In this document: piece by piece, positions 36,418-46,301 of the stretch
Layout: the number at the start of each line of letters is the position of its first letter
Position numbering within the stretch: the first letter of the stretch is position 1
DNA from: Gemmatimonadota bacterium
GTDB taxonomy: Bacteria; Gemmatimonadota; Gemmatimonadetes; Gemmatimonadales; GWC2-71-9
Length of the DNA: 64,000 nt
Assembly (NCBI GenBank): GCA_016874005.1
Contig: VGVQ01000007.1
Coordinates: forward strand, 112,020 to 176,019
Reading direction: 5' to 3'
Translations under genes and position numbers: made by a program
The notes under the pieces: model-generated
The model's database searches: none
The model's input: only the letters and a program-made list of their open reading frames with translations
What the model was told of the DNA's origin: nothing

Positions 36418-37182
36418 ATGGTTCAATCCGTCGATCGCGCCCTCGCGATTCTCGAGTTGCTCGCCACTGGACCAGGCGAACTCGGGGCCACCGAAGTCGG
36501 CGCCCGCCTCGAAGTCCACAAGTCCACCGCCTCACGATTGCTCGCGACCTTGACCGAGCACGACCTGGTCGAGACCAATCCAGCCAACGGGAAATACCGA
36601 TTGGGCTTCGGGGTGATCCGCCTGGCGGGCGCCGTTGCCGCCTCCAACGGCATCGTGCTGCGGGCCCAGGCCGCGTTGCAGACACTCGCCACCGGCTCCA
36701 ACGAGGCCGTGAACCTGTCCGTGCTGGAGCGTGGCCAAGTGGTGAGTCTCCACCAAATCACTACCCCGCATCTGGTCGGCAGCATCGATTGGGTCGGACG
36801 TCACACGCCAATCCACTGCAGCTCGAGCGGCAAAGCCATCCTGGCGCATCTGCCGCCCGCCGATCGGAAGCGGCTCCTCGCCGGTCCGCTCGAGCGGCGG
36901 ACCCGGCGAACGGTCATCGACCGGGCTGAGCTCGATCGTCAACTGGCCCAGGCGCGGCGTGACGGCTACGCCTTCACGGTCGAGGAACTCGAGGTGGGAC
37001 TCCACGGCGTGGCGGCGCCGGTCTGGGGCACCGGCGGCCGAGTGGTGGCAGCGGTCAGCGTTTCCGGTCCCTCGTTCCGGCTGACTGAAGCCCGGATCCC
37101 GGCACTCGGCGCGATGGCGAAGGCGGCCGCCGCCCAGATCTCGCGCAAGCTCGGATTCGTCGGAACCTCAGTTGCCTCGTGA
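36418..37182 (+). CDS. IclR-family transcriptional regulator
   Basis: 254 residues. N-terminal winged helix: VQSVDRALAILELLA, then GARLEVHKSTASRLLATL as recognition helix, and YRLGFGVIRLAG. C-terminal IclR effector domain with HCSSSGKAILAHLP near residue 140 and GVAAPVWG. The ATG at 36418 is directly downstream of the promoter and palindromes, which excludes the longer open frame from 36388, since that would translate the operator. It probably controls the betaine/sarcosine genes on both sides through the shared inverted repeats. Confidence 0.92.
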   Translation: MVQSVDRALAILELLATGPGELGATEVGARLEVHKSTASRLLATLTEHDLVETNPANGKYRLGFGVIRLAGAVAASNGIVLRAQAALQTLATGSNEAVNLSVLERGQVVSLHQITTPHLVGSIDWVGRHTPIHCSSSGKAILAHLPPADRKRLLAGPLERRTRRTVIDRAELDRQLAQARRDGYAFTVEELEVGLHGVAAPVWGTGGRVVAAVSVSGPSFRLTEARIPALGAMAKAAAAQISRKLGFVGTSVAS

Positions 37183-37219
37183 CTCGCATGGTACCGACCT
37201 GGAGTCGGCGGAGGCCTCG

Positions 37220-38431
37220 ATGCGGCAGGCCCTCGTCGATCGCCCCCAGGATGCGAGTTTGCCGGGGCGGTTCTACACCGACCCGCGGTTTTGCGAGCTC
37301 GACCTGGCGCACCTGTTCTACCGGGAGTGGATCTTCGCCGGCCACTCGGGCGAGATTGCCCGTCCGGGTGATCGGTTCACCCTCCAGATCGGCGACTATC
37401 CGGTGCTCGTTGTCCGGGGGCATGACGGCGTGCCCCGCGGCTTTCACAATGTCTGTCGGCATCGGGGCCAGGTACTCTGTTCCGGAGCAACTGGGTCAGG
37501 CCGCAAACTCGTCTGCCCGTATCATCAATGGACCTACGAACTCGATGGGCGGCTCTCGTTCGCTCGCGACATGATGGCCGAGATCGACGCCAGCCGGTTC
37601 GCCCTCTCGCCGATCGCCTGCGAGGAGGTGGCTGGCTACCTCTTCGTGTGCTTGAGCCCCACGCCGCCCGACTTCGCGCCGTTCCGAGATGCGGTGGAAC
37701 CGTACCTCGCGCCCCATCGGCTGGCTCGAGCGAAGGTGGCGTTCCAGTCGACGATCGTCGAGCGGGCCAACTGGAAGCTGGTCGTCGAGAACAACCGAGA
37801 GTGCTATCACTGCAGTAGCAATCATCCGGAACTCTGCCGGGTGTACTCGGCTCGTCCCGTCATGAGCAACGCGATTGGCCAACCCCAGGACGAAGCGGTC
37901 GACGCGCATTGGCGGCGCTGGGAGTCGAAGGGCCTTCCGAGCGGGTTTCGGATCGCGGCCGACGGACAATTCCGAACGGTGCGGCTCCCGTTCCTGGGCG
38001 ACGCCGAGTCGATGACGGCCGACGGTCGGCCCGGATGTCGGCGACCGCTGGCGGATTTTCCGGAGCCTGGACTCGGGTCGATGTTGTTGTTCCATTACCC
38101 CAGCACCTGGAACCACGTCCTGGCCGACCACGCCGTCAGCTTTCGGCTGCTGCCGCGGGGGCCCAATGAGACTGAGCTGACGACCAAATGGTTGGTTCAC
38201 GCCGAGGCGCAAGAAGGCGTTGACTACCAGGTCGACCATCTCACCCGAGTCTGGGTCGCGACGAACGACGAGGATCGCAGCATCGTCGAGAGCAACCAGC
38301 GAGGCGTGAGCTCACCGGCCTACCAGCCGGGGCCTCTCTCCCGAATTCATGAAAGCGGGGTGACGCAGTTCCTCGACTGGTACGCCGCCACCATGGGTGA
38401 GCGGCTCGAGTCGTCCGTCCCATCGCGGTGA
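37220..38431 (+). CDS. Rieske aromatic-ring-hydroxylating-type oxygenase, betaine monooxygenase-like (GbcA/Stc2 group)
   Basis: 403 residues. Rieske centre CRHRG near residue 76 and CPYHQWTY near 97; mononuclear iron region VVENNRECYHCSSNHPEL near 195-210. The family includes glycine betaine monooxygenase (GbcA) and stachydrine demethylase (Stc2), which remove an N-methyl group as formaldehyde. The ATG at 37220 has GGAGG 6 bases upstream; the frame is open a little further to a TTG at 37172. It follows iclR closely. The ferredoxin-reductase partner is not in the window. Betaine-type substrate specificity is inferred from its neighbours. Confidence 0.87.
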   Translation: MRQALVDRPQDASLPGRFYTDPRFCELDLAHLFYREWIFAGHSGEIARPGDRFTLQIGDYPVLVVRGHDGVPRGFHNVCRHRGQVLCSGATGSGRKLVCPYHQWTYELDGRLSFARDMMAEIDASRFALSPIACEEVAGYLFVCLSPTPPDFAPFRDAVEPYLAPHRLARAKVAFQSTIVERANWKLVVENNRECYHCSSNHPELCRVYSARPVMSNAIGQPQDEAVDAHWRRWESKGLPSGFRIAADGQFRTVRLPFLGDAESMTADGRPGCRRPLADFPEPGLGSMLLFHYPSTWNHVLADHAVSFRLLPRGPNETELTTKWLVHAEAQEGVDYQVDHLTRVWVATNDEDRSIVESNQRGVSSPAYQPGPLSRIHESGVTQFLDWYAATMGERLESSVPSR

Positions 38432-38485
38432 AGTGGCCGAATGTCAGAGCCGCGGTCGGGTGCCACCATTAGGGAAAGGACACCA

Positions 38486-40651
38486 ATGGCCGCTCATGGC
38501 GCGTTCCACCAGCTGGCTCGGCCATCCTCCGTTGGGTGCGTAGTGCGAGTGGCGGCGTGGCTCCATGCCGGCGCCCTTGCCCTCGCAAGCCCACTCGGGG
38601 CGCAGCCGCGAGGTCCGGTGCTGCCGCCCTCAGAGCCCGAGTACCAAACCCGGCTCGACACGGTCCGGATTCCCATGAAAGACGGAGTGCAACTCTGGGG
38701 ATTCATGTACCAGCCGGTTCCCAAACGGCCGGGCGAGAAGTTCCCGGTACGGCTCTACTACTCACCCTACCGCGACATCCCAACTCCCGATGCCGATCTG
38801 TATTTCGCCCGTCGCGGCTACGTCGACGCGACGGTCAACATTCGCGGCACCGGCCGGAGTCAGGGCGTGGCCCCCGAGCGCGAGTACTCGGAACAGGAGA
38901 TGGTGGACGGGCTCGAAGTCATCGATTGGCTGTCCAAGCAACCGTGGTCCAACGGCAACGTCGGAATGCAAGGCAACTCGTGGGGCGGGTTCAACAGCCT
39001 CCAACTCGCGATGCGGAACCCCCCGGCGTTGAAGGCGATCCGGCCGCAGCATGCCACCGAAGACCTCTACCACGAGGACATCCACTATCTCGATGGCATC
39101 CGGCTCTTTTATGGGTGGCATGCCTACGAAGACCTGATGGTCGCGCAGAGTCCCTGGCCCGACTTCCCCCTGACCGAAGAGATGTTCCGGGATCGTTTCG
39201 ATCAGCCGCCCTGGAACTTGCTCTATCTCCGCAATCAGTTGGATGGTCCCTTCTGGCGGAACGAGCAGCGGCTCGACGTGAATCCAGGCCTCATCACCAT
39301 TCCGCAGCTCCGAATTGGTGGCTGGTACGACGCCTATCGCTCGAGCATTCCCCGCGCCCTGCTCAATGCGCGAGGCCCGATCCGCGCGATCATTGGGCCG
39401 TGGGAGCATCGCATGGCCCGCTACCAGGCGATGGTCGACGTGCGGCTCGAAGAAGTCCGCTTCTGGGACTACTGGCTCAAGGGCCGCAACACCGGGGTCA
39501 TGGACGAGCCGATGGTGACGGCGTTCATGCGTCGGTCGCACCCGCCCGGGACCGAGATGAATCAGGATCTGCCCATTCCGGGCCAGTGGCGAGGCGATAC
39601 CTGGCCCCCGCGGGGTCAGGTGATGACCCGGTACTTTCTCCGCGCCGATCACCGGCTTGCCCGAACGCCGGCGGCGCGTGACGCGGTGCATCAGCTCAAC
39701 TACCTGCCCGGCACTGGCGCGGCGGCCGGAGTGCTCTGGGGTGCCCGGCAGCCGGACCAGCGGCCCGCCGACGCCTACAGCCTGGTGTACGACTCCGAGC
39801 CGCTCACTGAGCCGCTGGCGATCCTCGGTCATCCAGAGGCCAAGCTGGCGGTCTCGGCCACCGCCAAGTTGGCCCATTGGTTTGTTAGGCTCTCCGATGT
39901 CGCTCCCGATGGCTCGGTCACCCTGATCACCGGGGTCGGGATCAACGGGGCTCAACGCGATGGCTCGATGAAGCCGTCGTACCTAACGCCAGGCGCCGTC
40001 TATCATCTCGACCTCAAGCTACACGTCACCTCCTGGGTCTTCGAGCCCGGGCACCGGATTCGAATCGCGGTGTCCAACTCGCAGTGGCCGATGGCCTGGC
40101 CGACCCCGTATCCGATGACGACGTCGCTCTACCTCGGGCCGCGCCGGGGTCAGGCCAAGACCGCCACCGGCTTGCCCGCGCCCGCAACCCAGGTGCTGCT
40201 GCCGATCGTCCCCCTCCATAACGGTATCCGGGTTCCCGCGTTCACCGCGGCGTTGCAGGAGGGCCAACAGCCGATCGTCCGCCGAGCCCCGCCCCCGCCC
40301 GGCGGATTTATTCGGCCGGGCTTCGACTACGTGGTCGACCAGATCATTCGCGACGAGAACACCGCGACCACCACGATGATCATCGGACGCCCGCCGAGTC
40401 CCGACGAGCCCGACCACCGCGGCTACGCCAGATATGAGGTCAGCGACCTGCGGCCCGACGCCGCGGTGTACCGGACCGAGGCGGTCAATCGCTACCGCCT
40501 GCCGGGCCGAGAGGTCGTCTGGGAGGGAGTAACCCAAGTGCGGAGCGATTCCGTATACTTCCACTACCGCCATCGCCGCCGGCTGCTCGAGAACGGCAAG
40601 GTCATCCGGGAGCGGATTTGGGAGGACTCGATGCCGCGGTTGTTCCGTTGA
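38486..40651 (+). CDS. Exported CocE/NonD (S15 X-Pro dipeptidyl-peptidase-like) hydrolase, copy 1
   Basis: 721 residues. Signal peptide near residues 20-45 (AAWLHAGALALASPLGAQ), then the CocE start IPMKDGVQLWGFMYQP, nucleophile Ser in GNSWGGFNS near 172, Asp in GGWYDAY near 287, and the C-terminal jelly-roll (HVTSWVFEPGHRIRIAVSNSQWP). It hydrolyses esters or acyl-prolyl bonds outside the cytoplasm. AAAGGA is 7 bases before the ATG. The paralogue at 42025 on the other strand is alike over its whole length. Confidence 0.9.
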   Translation: MAAHGAFHQLARPSSVGCVVRVAAWLHAGALALASPLGAQPRGPVLPPSEPEYQTRLDTVRIPMKDGVQLWGFMYQPVPKRPGEKFPVRLYYSPYRDIPTPDADLYFARRGYVDATVNIRGTGRSQGVAPEREYSEQEMVDGLEVIDWLSKQPWSNGNVGMQGNSWGGFNSLQLAMRNPPALKAIRPQHATEDLYHEDIHYLDGIRLFYGWHAYEDLMVAQSPWPDFPLTEEMFRDRFDQPPWNLLYLRNQLDGPFWRNEQRLDVNPGLITIPQLRIGGWYDAYRSSIPRALLNARGPIRAIIGPWEHRMARYQAMVDVRLEEVRFWDYWLKGRNTGVMDEPMVTAFMRRSHPPGTEMNQDLPIPGQWRGDTWPPRGQVMTRYFLRADHRLARTPAARDAVHQLNYLPGTGAAAGVLWGARQPDQRPADAYSLVYDSEPLTEPLAILGHPEAKLAVSATAKLAHWFVRLSDVAPDGSVTLITGVGINGAQRDGSMKPSYLTPGAVYHLDLKLHVTSWVFEPGHRIRIAVSNSQWPMAWPTPYPMTTSLYLGPRRGQAKTATGLPAPATQVLLPIVPLHNGIRVPAFTAALQEGQQPIVRRAPPPPGGFIRPGFDYVVDQIIRDENTATTTMIIGRPPSPDEPDHRGYARYEVSDLRPDAAVYRTEAVNRYRLPGREVVWEGVTQVRSDSVYFHYRHRRRLLENGKVIRERIWEDSMPRLFR

Positions 40652-40670
40652 GAGGCCGGGTGGTGCGGCG

Positions 40671-41999
40671 CTAGTTCGCCGGCGTCAGCACCGAGAGAAT
40701 GTGCTCCGCATCGGGTAGCCGGTCGCACTCCCAAAGGGCGCGCTCCAAGGCGAGGGCGCGCTGCTCCGGAAGGGAGCCTCTGGCCAGCCAGCGAAATTTC
40801 TCTCGCAGATCATCGTCGCTGGGCCCAGCGTTCTCGCCGGCGCCCCAACGCGGCCGCGACTCGCCGGAGTCCAGCGTCGCGCCGTCAGCGGTCTCGATCA
40901 CGACCCGGGCGATACGTTCGGCCGGAAACCGCCGGTTGTAGGCGTCCTCTTCGATCAGCTCGACTCGATCGGCGATTGCCAGCACCCGCGGATCCCGCAA
41001 CGCCGCGCCGCTCAGTTGGTCCGGCCCGACCTCCCCATGCACCAGCGCGGCCGCGACGGGAAAGGGCACGCTGTACTGCGCTTCTTCGGTGGTGACCGGA
41101 TGCCGCACCACCAGCCGGGTGGCCTCGTGAAAGGTGTGGACCCGGATCCGCCCGAACGCGTCCGGCGTTAGGCGGTGGACCCGCTGCAGCGTCAGCGCGC
41201 CGTGAATCGGGGCCTGGGCCCAGTAGCAGACCGCGTAGGGCTTGAAGTACTGACCCGCGATGTGCCAGGTCGCCCCGAGATCGTTCCAGACCGAGGCGAC
41301 CTCCGGCCCCTCGACGGTGAGAGCGGGCGCGCCGGTGAAGCCGCGGTGCGCCATCTGGGCCGCGCACACCCCCGCCATCGCGCCCCAACCCGAGCCGTCC
41401 TTGAGCATGGTCGGCGCGTCGATCACCCGCATCATCTGCGAGCGCGGGCCGTGGTATTCGGCGATGCCGAGGGCGTGCCGGGTCTGTTCCGCGGAAGAAC
41501 CGAGCCACCGGGCGGCGATGGCGGCAGAGCCCAGGGCGTTCCATGCGCCAGAGGTGTGGTAGTCGGACACGGTGGCGTGCAAGGCGATGCCCGCGCGCAG
41601 GGCGATCTCGTAGCTCATCGCCAGCGTGGCGAGGAGTTCTTCGCCCGAGACCCTTCGGTTAGGAGTCAGTCCGAGCGAGGCCAACAGGGCCGGCACCAGC
41701 GCCGCCCCAGCGTGCCCCTTCGTCGGCTTGTAGCCATCGTGGATGTCGAGGGCGTCCACGGTCATCCCATTGGCCAGGGCCGCGCCGGCGGGCGAGACCT
41801 CGCGCCCGTCGAGCCACAGCTGCCCGCCGCGCCCTCCAAAGGCCAGGGCGGCGAAGTCGAAGATGATGCGGGAGAGTTCGGTGCGTCGCCCGCCCAAGCC
41901 CGCACCGACCGTGTCGAGCAGGCAGCGCCGGGCATAGAGGCGCGCCTCGTCGGGGATGTTCTCCCAACGCAATTCATGGATGAAATCGACGACCGTCAT
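40671..41999 (-). CDS. MmgE/PrpD family protein
   Basis: 442 residues. It matches MmgE/PrpD (2-methylcitrate dehydratase / aconitate decarboxylase fold): LDTVGAGLGGRRTELSR near residue 30, ANGMTVDALDIHDGYKPTKGHAGAALVPALLA near 78, and YFKPYAVCYWAQAPIHGAL near 265. The family covers dehydratases, epimerases and decarboxylases, so the reaction cannot be specified. It converges on the copy 1 CocE gene (20 bases apart) and is followed upstream on the same strand by copy 2 CocE (25 bases), suggesting co-transcription with copy 2. Confidence 0.88.
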   Translation of the reverse strand: MTVVDFIHELRWENIPDEARLYARRCLLDTVGAGLGGRRTELSRIIFDFAALAFGGRGGQLWLDGREVSPAGAALANGMTVDALDIHDGYKPTKGHAGAALVPALLASLGLTPNRRVSGEELLATLAMSYEIALRAGIALHATVSDYHTSGAWNALGSAAIAARWLGSSAEQTRHALGIAEYHGPRSQMMRVIDAPTMLKDGSGWGAMAGVCAAQMAHRGFTGAPALTVEGPEVASVWNDLGATWHIAGQYFKPYAVCYWAQAPIHGALTLQRVHRLTPDAFGRIRVHTFHEATRLVVRHPVTTEEAQYSVPFPVAAALVHGEVGPDQLSGAALRDPRVLAIADRVELIEEDAYNRRFPAERIARVVIETADGATLDSGESRPRWGAGENAGPSDDDLREKFRWLARGSLPEQRALALERALWECDRLPDAEHILSVLTPAN

Positions 42000-42024
42000 G
42001 GTCCGCGCGGGGTTCCGAATCCGG

Positions 42025-44127
42025 TCAGCGGAAGAACCGGGGGATCGTGTCCTGCCAGCTCCGCTCCCGAACGACCCGCCCGTTCTCCCGCACCCAGCGG
42101 CGGTGCAGGTAGTAGAAGTTGGTGGAGTCGCTCCGGATCTCGGTGAATCCCTCCCACACCACCTCGCGGTCTCCGATCCGCACGGTGTTGATCCGCTCGC
42201 CCCGAATCGAGGCGAGGTCGGGCCGGAGGTCACTGACCCGCCAGACGACCTTGGTGATGTTCCCCGGCACGCCGTCCTCCAATGAGACGGAAGTCGTCCC
42301 GGCGATTTCGTCGCGATCGATCTTCTGGGGTTTGCGGGCGTTGAACCCGAGGGGTCCGCGGAGCGGCGGTGGTGGCGGAGCGCCGGGCATGGCCGAATCC
42401 GTCTCCTGAACGATGGAGGCAAACGGTGGCAGCGGGAAGCCGCTCTCGAGCGGCACCACCGGCAGGAGGATCTGGGCCGATGGGGTCGAGCCGCGTTCGG
42501 GGCCGAGGACCAACGAGGTCGTCATCGGATACGGGCTCGGCCACTGCATCGGCCACAGCGCGTTGGAGATCGCGACCCGAATCCGATGGCCCGGCTTGAA
42601 CACCCACGAGGTCACGTGGAGGTTCACCTCGAAGCGGTACTCCTTGCCTGGCACGAGCGCCGCCGGATCGGTCGAGGACTCGCGATGAGCGCCGTTCAAG
42701 CCCGCCCCGGTGATCTGGGTGGTGATGCCATCGGGCGCAACGTCCGAGAGCCTGACGAACCAGTGGGCCAGCGGCGCGGTCGCCGAGGCGGCGAAGATCG
42801 CCTTGGGCCGGCCGAGAATCGCGAGGTCCGCCGTGAGCGGCTCCGAGTCGTAGACCAGACTGAACCCGTCGACGGCTCGTTGATCGGGCTGGGTGTTGGT
42901 CCAATACTGGCCCGCCTGGGGCCCGACCGCGGGGAGGTACTTGAGCTGATGGGTTGCCGAGACGCTCGGCGGCGTGGGGCGGAGGTCGTGATCGGGCTGC
43001 AGGTACCAGGGTTTCCATTCCAGCCCGCGTGGCGGCCAGGTGTCTGCCCGCCACTCCCCCGCAACATCGCGACCCCGAATCCAGGGATCGGGGAGATGGG
43101 AGTACCGCATGAAAGCGGTGACCCGCGGCTCGTCGAGAATGCCGGTGTTCCGTCTCTTGAGCCAGTAGTCCCACCAGCGAATCTGCTGGTGGCGGTACTC
43201 CACCGCGGGCCCGGGGTCCCTCAGGTCATGATTCCACGGGCCGATCACCGCCACCGTCGGCGCTTTCATGTGTTCCAGCGCGCGGGGGATGCTGGAGCGA
43301 TAGGTGTCGACCCACCCGCCGATCATGAAGGTCGGGATCGCGATGGCGTCGGGATTGAGGTCGAGCCGGGTCCCCCGGCGCCAGTAATCGCCGTCCCGCT
43401 GCTGCTTGAGGAAGGTGAGACTCCAGGGCGGCTGGTCGAATCGATCGCGAAAGATGGCGTCCGTGAGGGGGAAGTCCGGCGGCGGACTCATGGTGGTGCG
43501 GACGTCTATCCCGAAGTTGTAGCTCCCGAAATGGAGAATACCGTCGAGGTACTGGATGTTCTCGTGGTAGAGATCCTCGGTCCCGGCGCCCACCGAGATG
43601 GCCTCGAGCCCGGGCGGCCGGCGCATCGCGACCTGGGCCGCGTTGAACCCGCTCCACGACACGCCATACATCCCGACCCGCCCGTTGGACCACGGTTGAC
43701 GAGCCAGCCAGGCGATGACTTCGATGGCGTCCGCGATCTCCTGGTCGGAGTACTCCCGATCGGGCACCGCCCCCTCGCTCTGGCCGGTCCCCCGGACCTG
43801 GAAATGGGCATCGACATACCCGCGGCGCACCAGGTACGACGAGGCGCCGTACCGGGAGGCGGCGGTTTCCCGGTACGGGGTGTGATGGAAGAGGACCGGG
43901 AACCGCTCACCACGGCGCTTGCCGACCGGGAAGAAGATGTGGCCGGACAGGCGAACCCCGTCCTTCATCGTGACCCAGACGTTTTCTTCGACTCGGATGC
44001 CATAGTCGGGCGCGGACGCCGGAACGACTGATTGCTTGGCGGTCTGGGCGCCGAGCGCCGTCGAGAGGAGGACACCGACCGCGGTGATCGCGATTAATCT
44101 CGAGACCCCGGCTGAGAACTCGGGCAT
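42025..44127 (-). CDS. Exported CocE/NonD (S15-like) hydrolase, copy 2
   Basis: 700 residues starting MPEFSAGVSRL with GAGGAGG about 9 bases upstream; an earlier in-frame ATG 24 bases upstream lacks a ribosome site. Signal peptide IAITAVGVLLSTALGAQ, VTMKDGVRLSGHIFFP, nucleophile Ser in YGVSWSGFNA near residue 165, Asp in GGWVDTY near 280, and a C-terminal domain with LHVTSWVFKPGHRIRVAIS. It is a paralogue of the gene at 38486. The 290 bases upstream, to the DUF4143 remnant, hold no recognisable gene. Confidence 0.9.
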   Translation of the reverse strand: MPEFSAGVSRLIAITAVGVLLSTALGAQTAKQSVVPASAPDYGIRVEENVWVTMKDGVRLSGHIFFPVGKRRGERFPVLFHHTPYRETAASRYGASSYLVRRGYVDAHFQVRGTGQSEGAVPDREYSDQEIADAIEVIAWLARQPWSNGRVGMYGVSWSGFNAAQVAMRRPPGLEAISVGAGTEDLYHENIQYLDGILHFGSYNFGIDVRTTMSPPPDFPLTDAIFRDRFDQPPWSLTFLKQQRDGDYWRRGTRLDLNPDAIAIPTFMIGGWVDTYRSSIPRALEHMKAPTVAVIGPWNHDLRDPGPAVEYRHQQIRWWDYWLKRRNTGILDEPRVTAFMRYSHLPDPWIRGRDVAGEWRADTWPPRGLEWKPWYLQPDHDLRPTPPSVSATHQLKYLPAVGPQAGQYWTNTQPDQRAVDGFSLVYDSEPLTADLAILGRPKAIFAASATAPLAHWFVRLSDVAPDGITTQITGAGLNGAHRESSTDPAALVPGKEYRFEVNLHVTSWVFKPGHRIRVAISNALWPMQWPSPYPMTTSLVLGPERGSTPSAQILLPVVPLESGFPLPPFASIVQETDSAMPGAPPPPPLRGPLGFNARKPQKIDRDEIAGTTSVSLEDGVPGNITKVVWRVSDLRPDLASIRGERINTVRIGDREVVWEGFTEIRSDSTNFYYLHRRWVRENGRVVRERSWQDTIPRFFR

Positions 44128-44414
44128 TCGGGTTGCCTCCTCGTGCATCGTCGGGACATCGTGCCGTGGTCGCCACGAACGGAATCGAAAATGTACCTGT
44201 TGGGGGCGATGGTGGGTATCCAACCCCTCACCAATGGCGTGCTCCCTCGCGGACAGCACGCCGTTTCACGAGCTCAGCGGCGAGCACATGCTTCTTCGCC
44301 CCTGGCGGTGAGCCGAGCAACCGGTGGGGCGCCGCTCGACGGTACGCCATGTGGCTCTTGCGGTCTCCTGGCCGCGCGGCGGGGACAAGCCGGCGGGCGA
44401 CTCAGGCAACGCGG

Positions 44415-44768
44415 TCATCGCGTTCGGGCCAGTTGCGCCATGAGGTGGCGCAGCGAGGTTGCCCGGATGCCCGACTCCATCGGCCACTCGTCGTCGCCGC
44501 CATGGACGACGTATCCGGTGTGCGGCTCGAGGACATCACACGCGAGTCGAAATCCCCTGGGGACGGCCGGAGCCGTGGTACGCTTGATCTCGATGACATA
44601 CTCGACCCGTCCGCCGCGCTCCAGCACCAGGTCCACTTCGGCGCCGTCCTCGGTCCGATAGAACGTGGGAACGAATCGATCGCCGGCTGCCGCCAGGACG
44701 TTCTCGATCACAAAGCCCTCCCAGCTGGCGCCCACCACGGGATGCCCCAGGAGTCGGTGCAGGGCGTT
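44415..44768 (-). pseudogene. C-terminal fragment of a DUF4143 AAA-family ATPase
   Basis: About 115 residues beginning near LLGHPVVGASWEGFVIENVL and ending with a natural stop, the typical DUF4143 tail with the nuclease-like ETFRT/EIK pattern (FYRTEDGAEVDLVLE, then YVIEIKRT). Full proteins are about 400 residues with an N-terminal AAA_14 ATPase; that part is absent. At about 44770 the sequence switches to a kinase tail on the opposite strand. Confidence 0.75.
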
Positions 44769-44769
44769 C

Positions 44770-46194
44770 CTGGGCGGGTGGCCCGTGATCGGGAGACCCG
44801 ACACGGCGGGGTACCGGTTCCGCCGCTTCCTGGGCCGGAACCGCATCGGCGCCGCCGCGGCGGCCCTGGTGGCGGTGACGCTGGTCGGAGCGACGGCGGT
44901 GACGGCGTGGCAGTCGAGCCGGCGGGCCACCGCGCTCCGGGTGGCAGAGGCGGAGCGGGCTCGCGCCACCCGGATCACCGATTTCCTTCTGGGCATCTTC
45001 CGGGCAACCAACCCCAACGAGACCCGCGGCCGCACCGTGACCGCCCGCGAGCTGCTGGACCAGGCGGCGGCGCGGGTGCGGCGCGACCTGGCAGCGGATT
45101 CTGCCGCCCTGGCCGACATGGAGCTCGCCATCGGGCGGGCCTACGCGCTCGTGGGGCTCTGGCCCACCGCCGACTCAATGCTGGCCAGGGTGGTCGAAGC
45201 GCGGCGCGCGGCCTCGCCCGCGAATCCCCTGGAGATCGCCGAGGCGCTGGAGTGGCACGGGCGGATCCGGATGACGCGGGGCCGCCTGGAGGAGGGAGTG
45301 GCGATGATGCGCGAGGTCGTGGCCCTGCGCGAGCAGCGGCTCGGCCCGAACGCGCCGGAGCTGGCCCCGGCCTACCAGCGCATCGCGATGGCGAGCACCC
45401 AGCTCGATCCCGACGACACCTCGGGGGTGGCCCGGCGCCACTTCCGCAGGGCCCTGGAGCTGCTCCGCTCCGCCGACTCCGTGGACCATCGCGCGGTGGC
45501 GGAGGTGCTGCGGCACCTCGGCAGCATCACCCTGGACGTCGGCGACCCGGCGGAGGCCGCCGCACTGTTGCGCGAGGCGCTGGAGGCGGGCCGGAAGGCG
45601 ACGGACGAGGAGGATCCGTTCCTGTTCAACCTGAAGGAATCCCTGGCCCTCGGCCTCAAGGTGATCGGGAAGGCCGATTCGGCGATCGCGATCCACCGGG
45701 AGCTGCTCGAGACGCGGCGCCGGGTGTTCGGACCCGAGCACAACGATGTCTCCTTCAGTCTCTACAACCTAGGACGGGAGCTGGGGCGGGTGGGGCAGTT
45801 CGAGGAGGCGATCGCGTTGCTCACGGAATGCGTGGCGATGCGGGCGCGTCTCTTCGGGCCCGAGCACCACCTGGTGGCCTACGCGGAGGGGGCCCTGGGC
45901 CGGGCACTGGCCCGCTCCGGGGACCGGACCGGCGGCCTGGCCCGCTTCCAGCGGGCGGCCCTGATCTCCGAGCGGGCCCTGGGTCTGGCCAACATCGTCA
46001 CGCTCGAGTATCAGGAAGAGGTGGCCCTGCTCCAAGTGGCGCTGGGACGCCGCGACGCGGCGCTCGCGACGCTGGCGGGCTTGGTGGCGCGGGGCTACCG
46101 GAAGCTCGACCGCGAGGAGCTCCGCCCCCTCGCGGGCGATCCCCGCTTCGAGCGCCTCAGGGCGGCCGGGAAGCAGACGCCCGCCGCCCCTTGA
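44770..46194 (+). pseudogene. C-terminal half of a TPR-containing serine/threonine kinase (catalytic domain lost)
   Basis: The recognisable part starts near GRPDTAGYRFRRFLGRNR, the juxtamembrane region, followed by a single TM helix (IGAAAAALVAVTLVGATAVTAW), a coiled region (SSRRATALRVAEAERARATRI) and TETRATRICOPEPTIDE-type repeats with the YNLGRELG and ALGRALARSGD signatures, ending at a natural stop. In full-length relatives this follows a kinase domain of about 300 residues, here missing. The frame is open back to an ATG at 44665, but that part reads antisense through the DUF4143 remnant. Confidence 0.72.
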
Positions 46195-46301
46195 CCTGGT
46201 GTTCGACGGGAGTTCGCTCGAGGACATCGCCCGCGCCCGGACCCCCGGGCCGTGATGCCGCGCCTGCTTCCACCTACCGTGCCGGGTCCTCACCGGACCG
46301 T

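Noticed and set aside
44665..44770. Taking the ATG at 44665 as the true start of the TPR protein
   Set aside because: The first 35 codons read antisense through the DUF4143 remnant, and the kinase family similarity begins only near 44,780; it is a chance extension.
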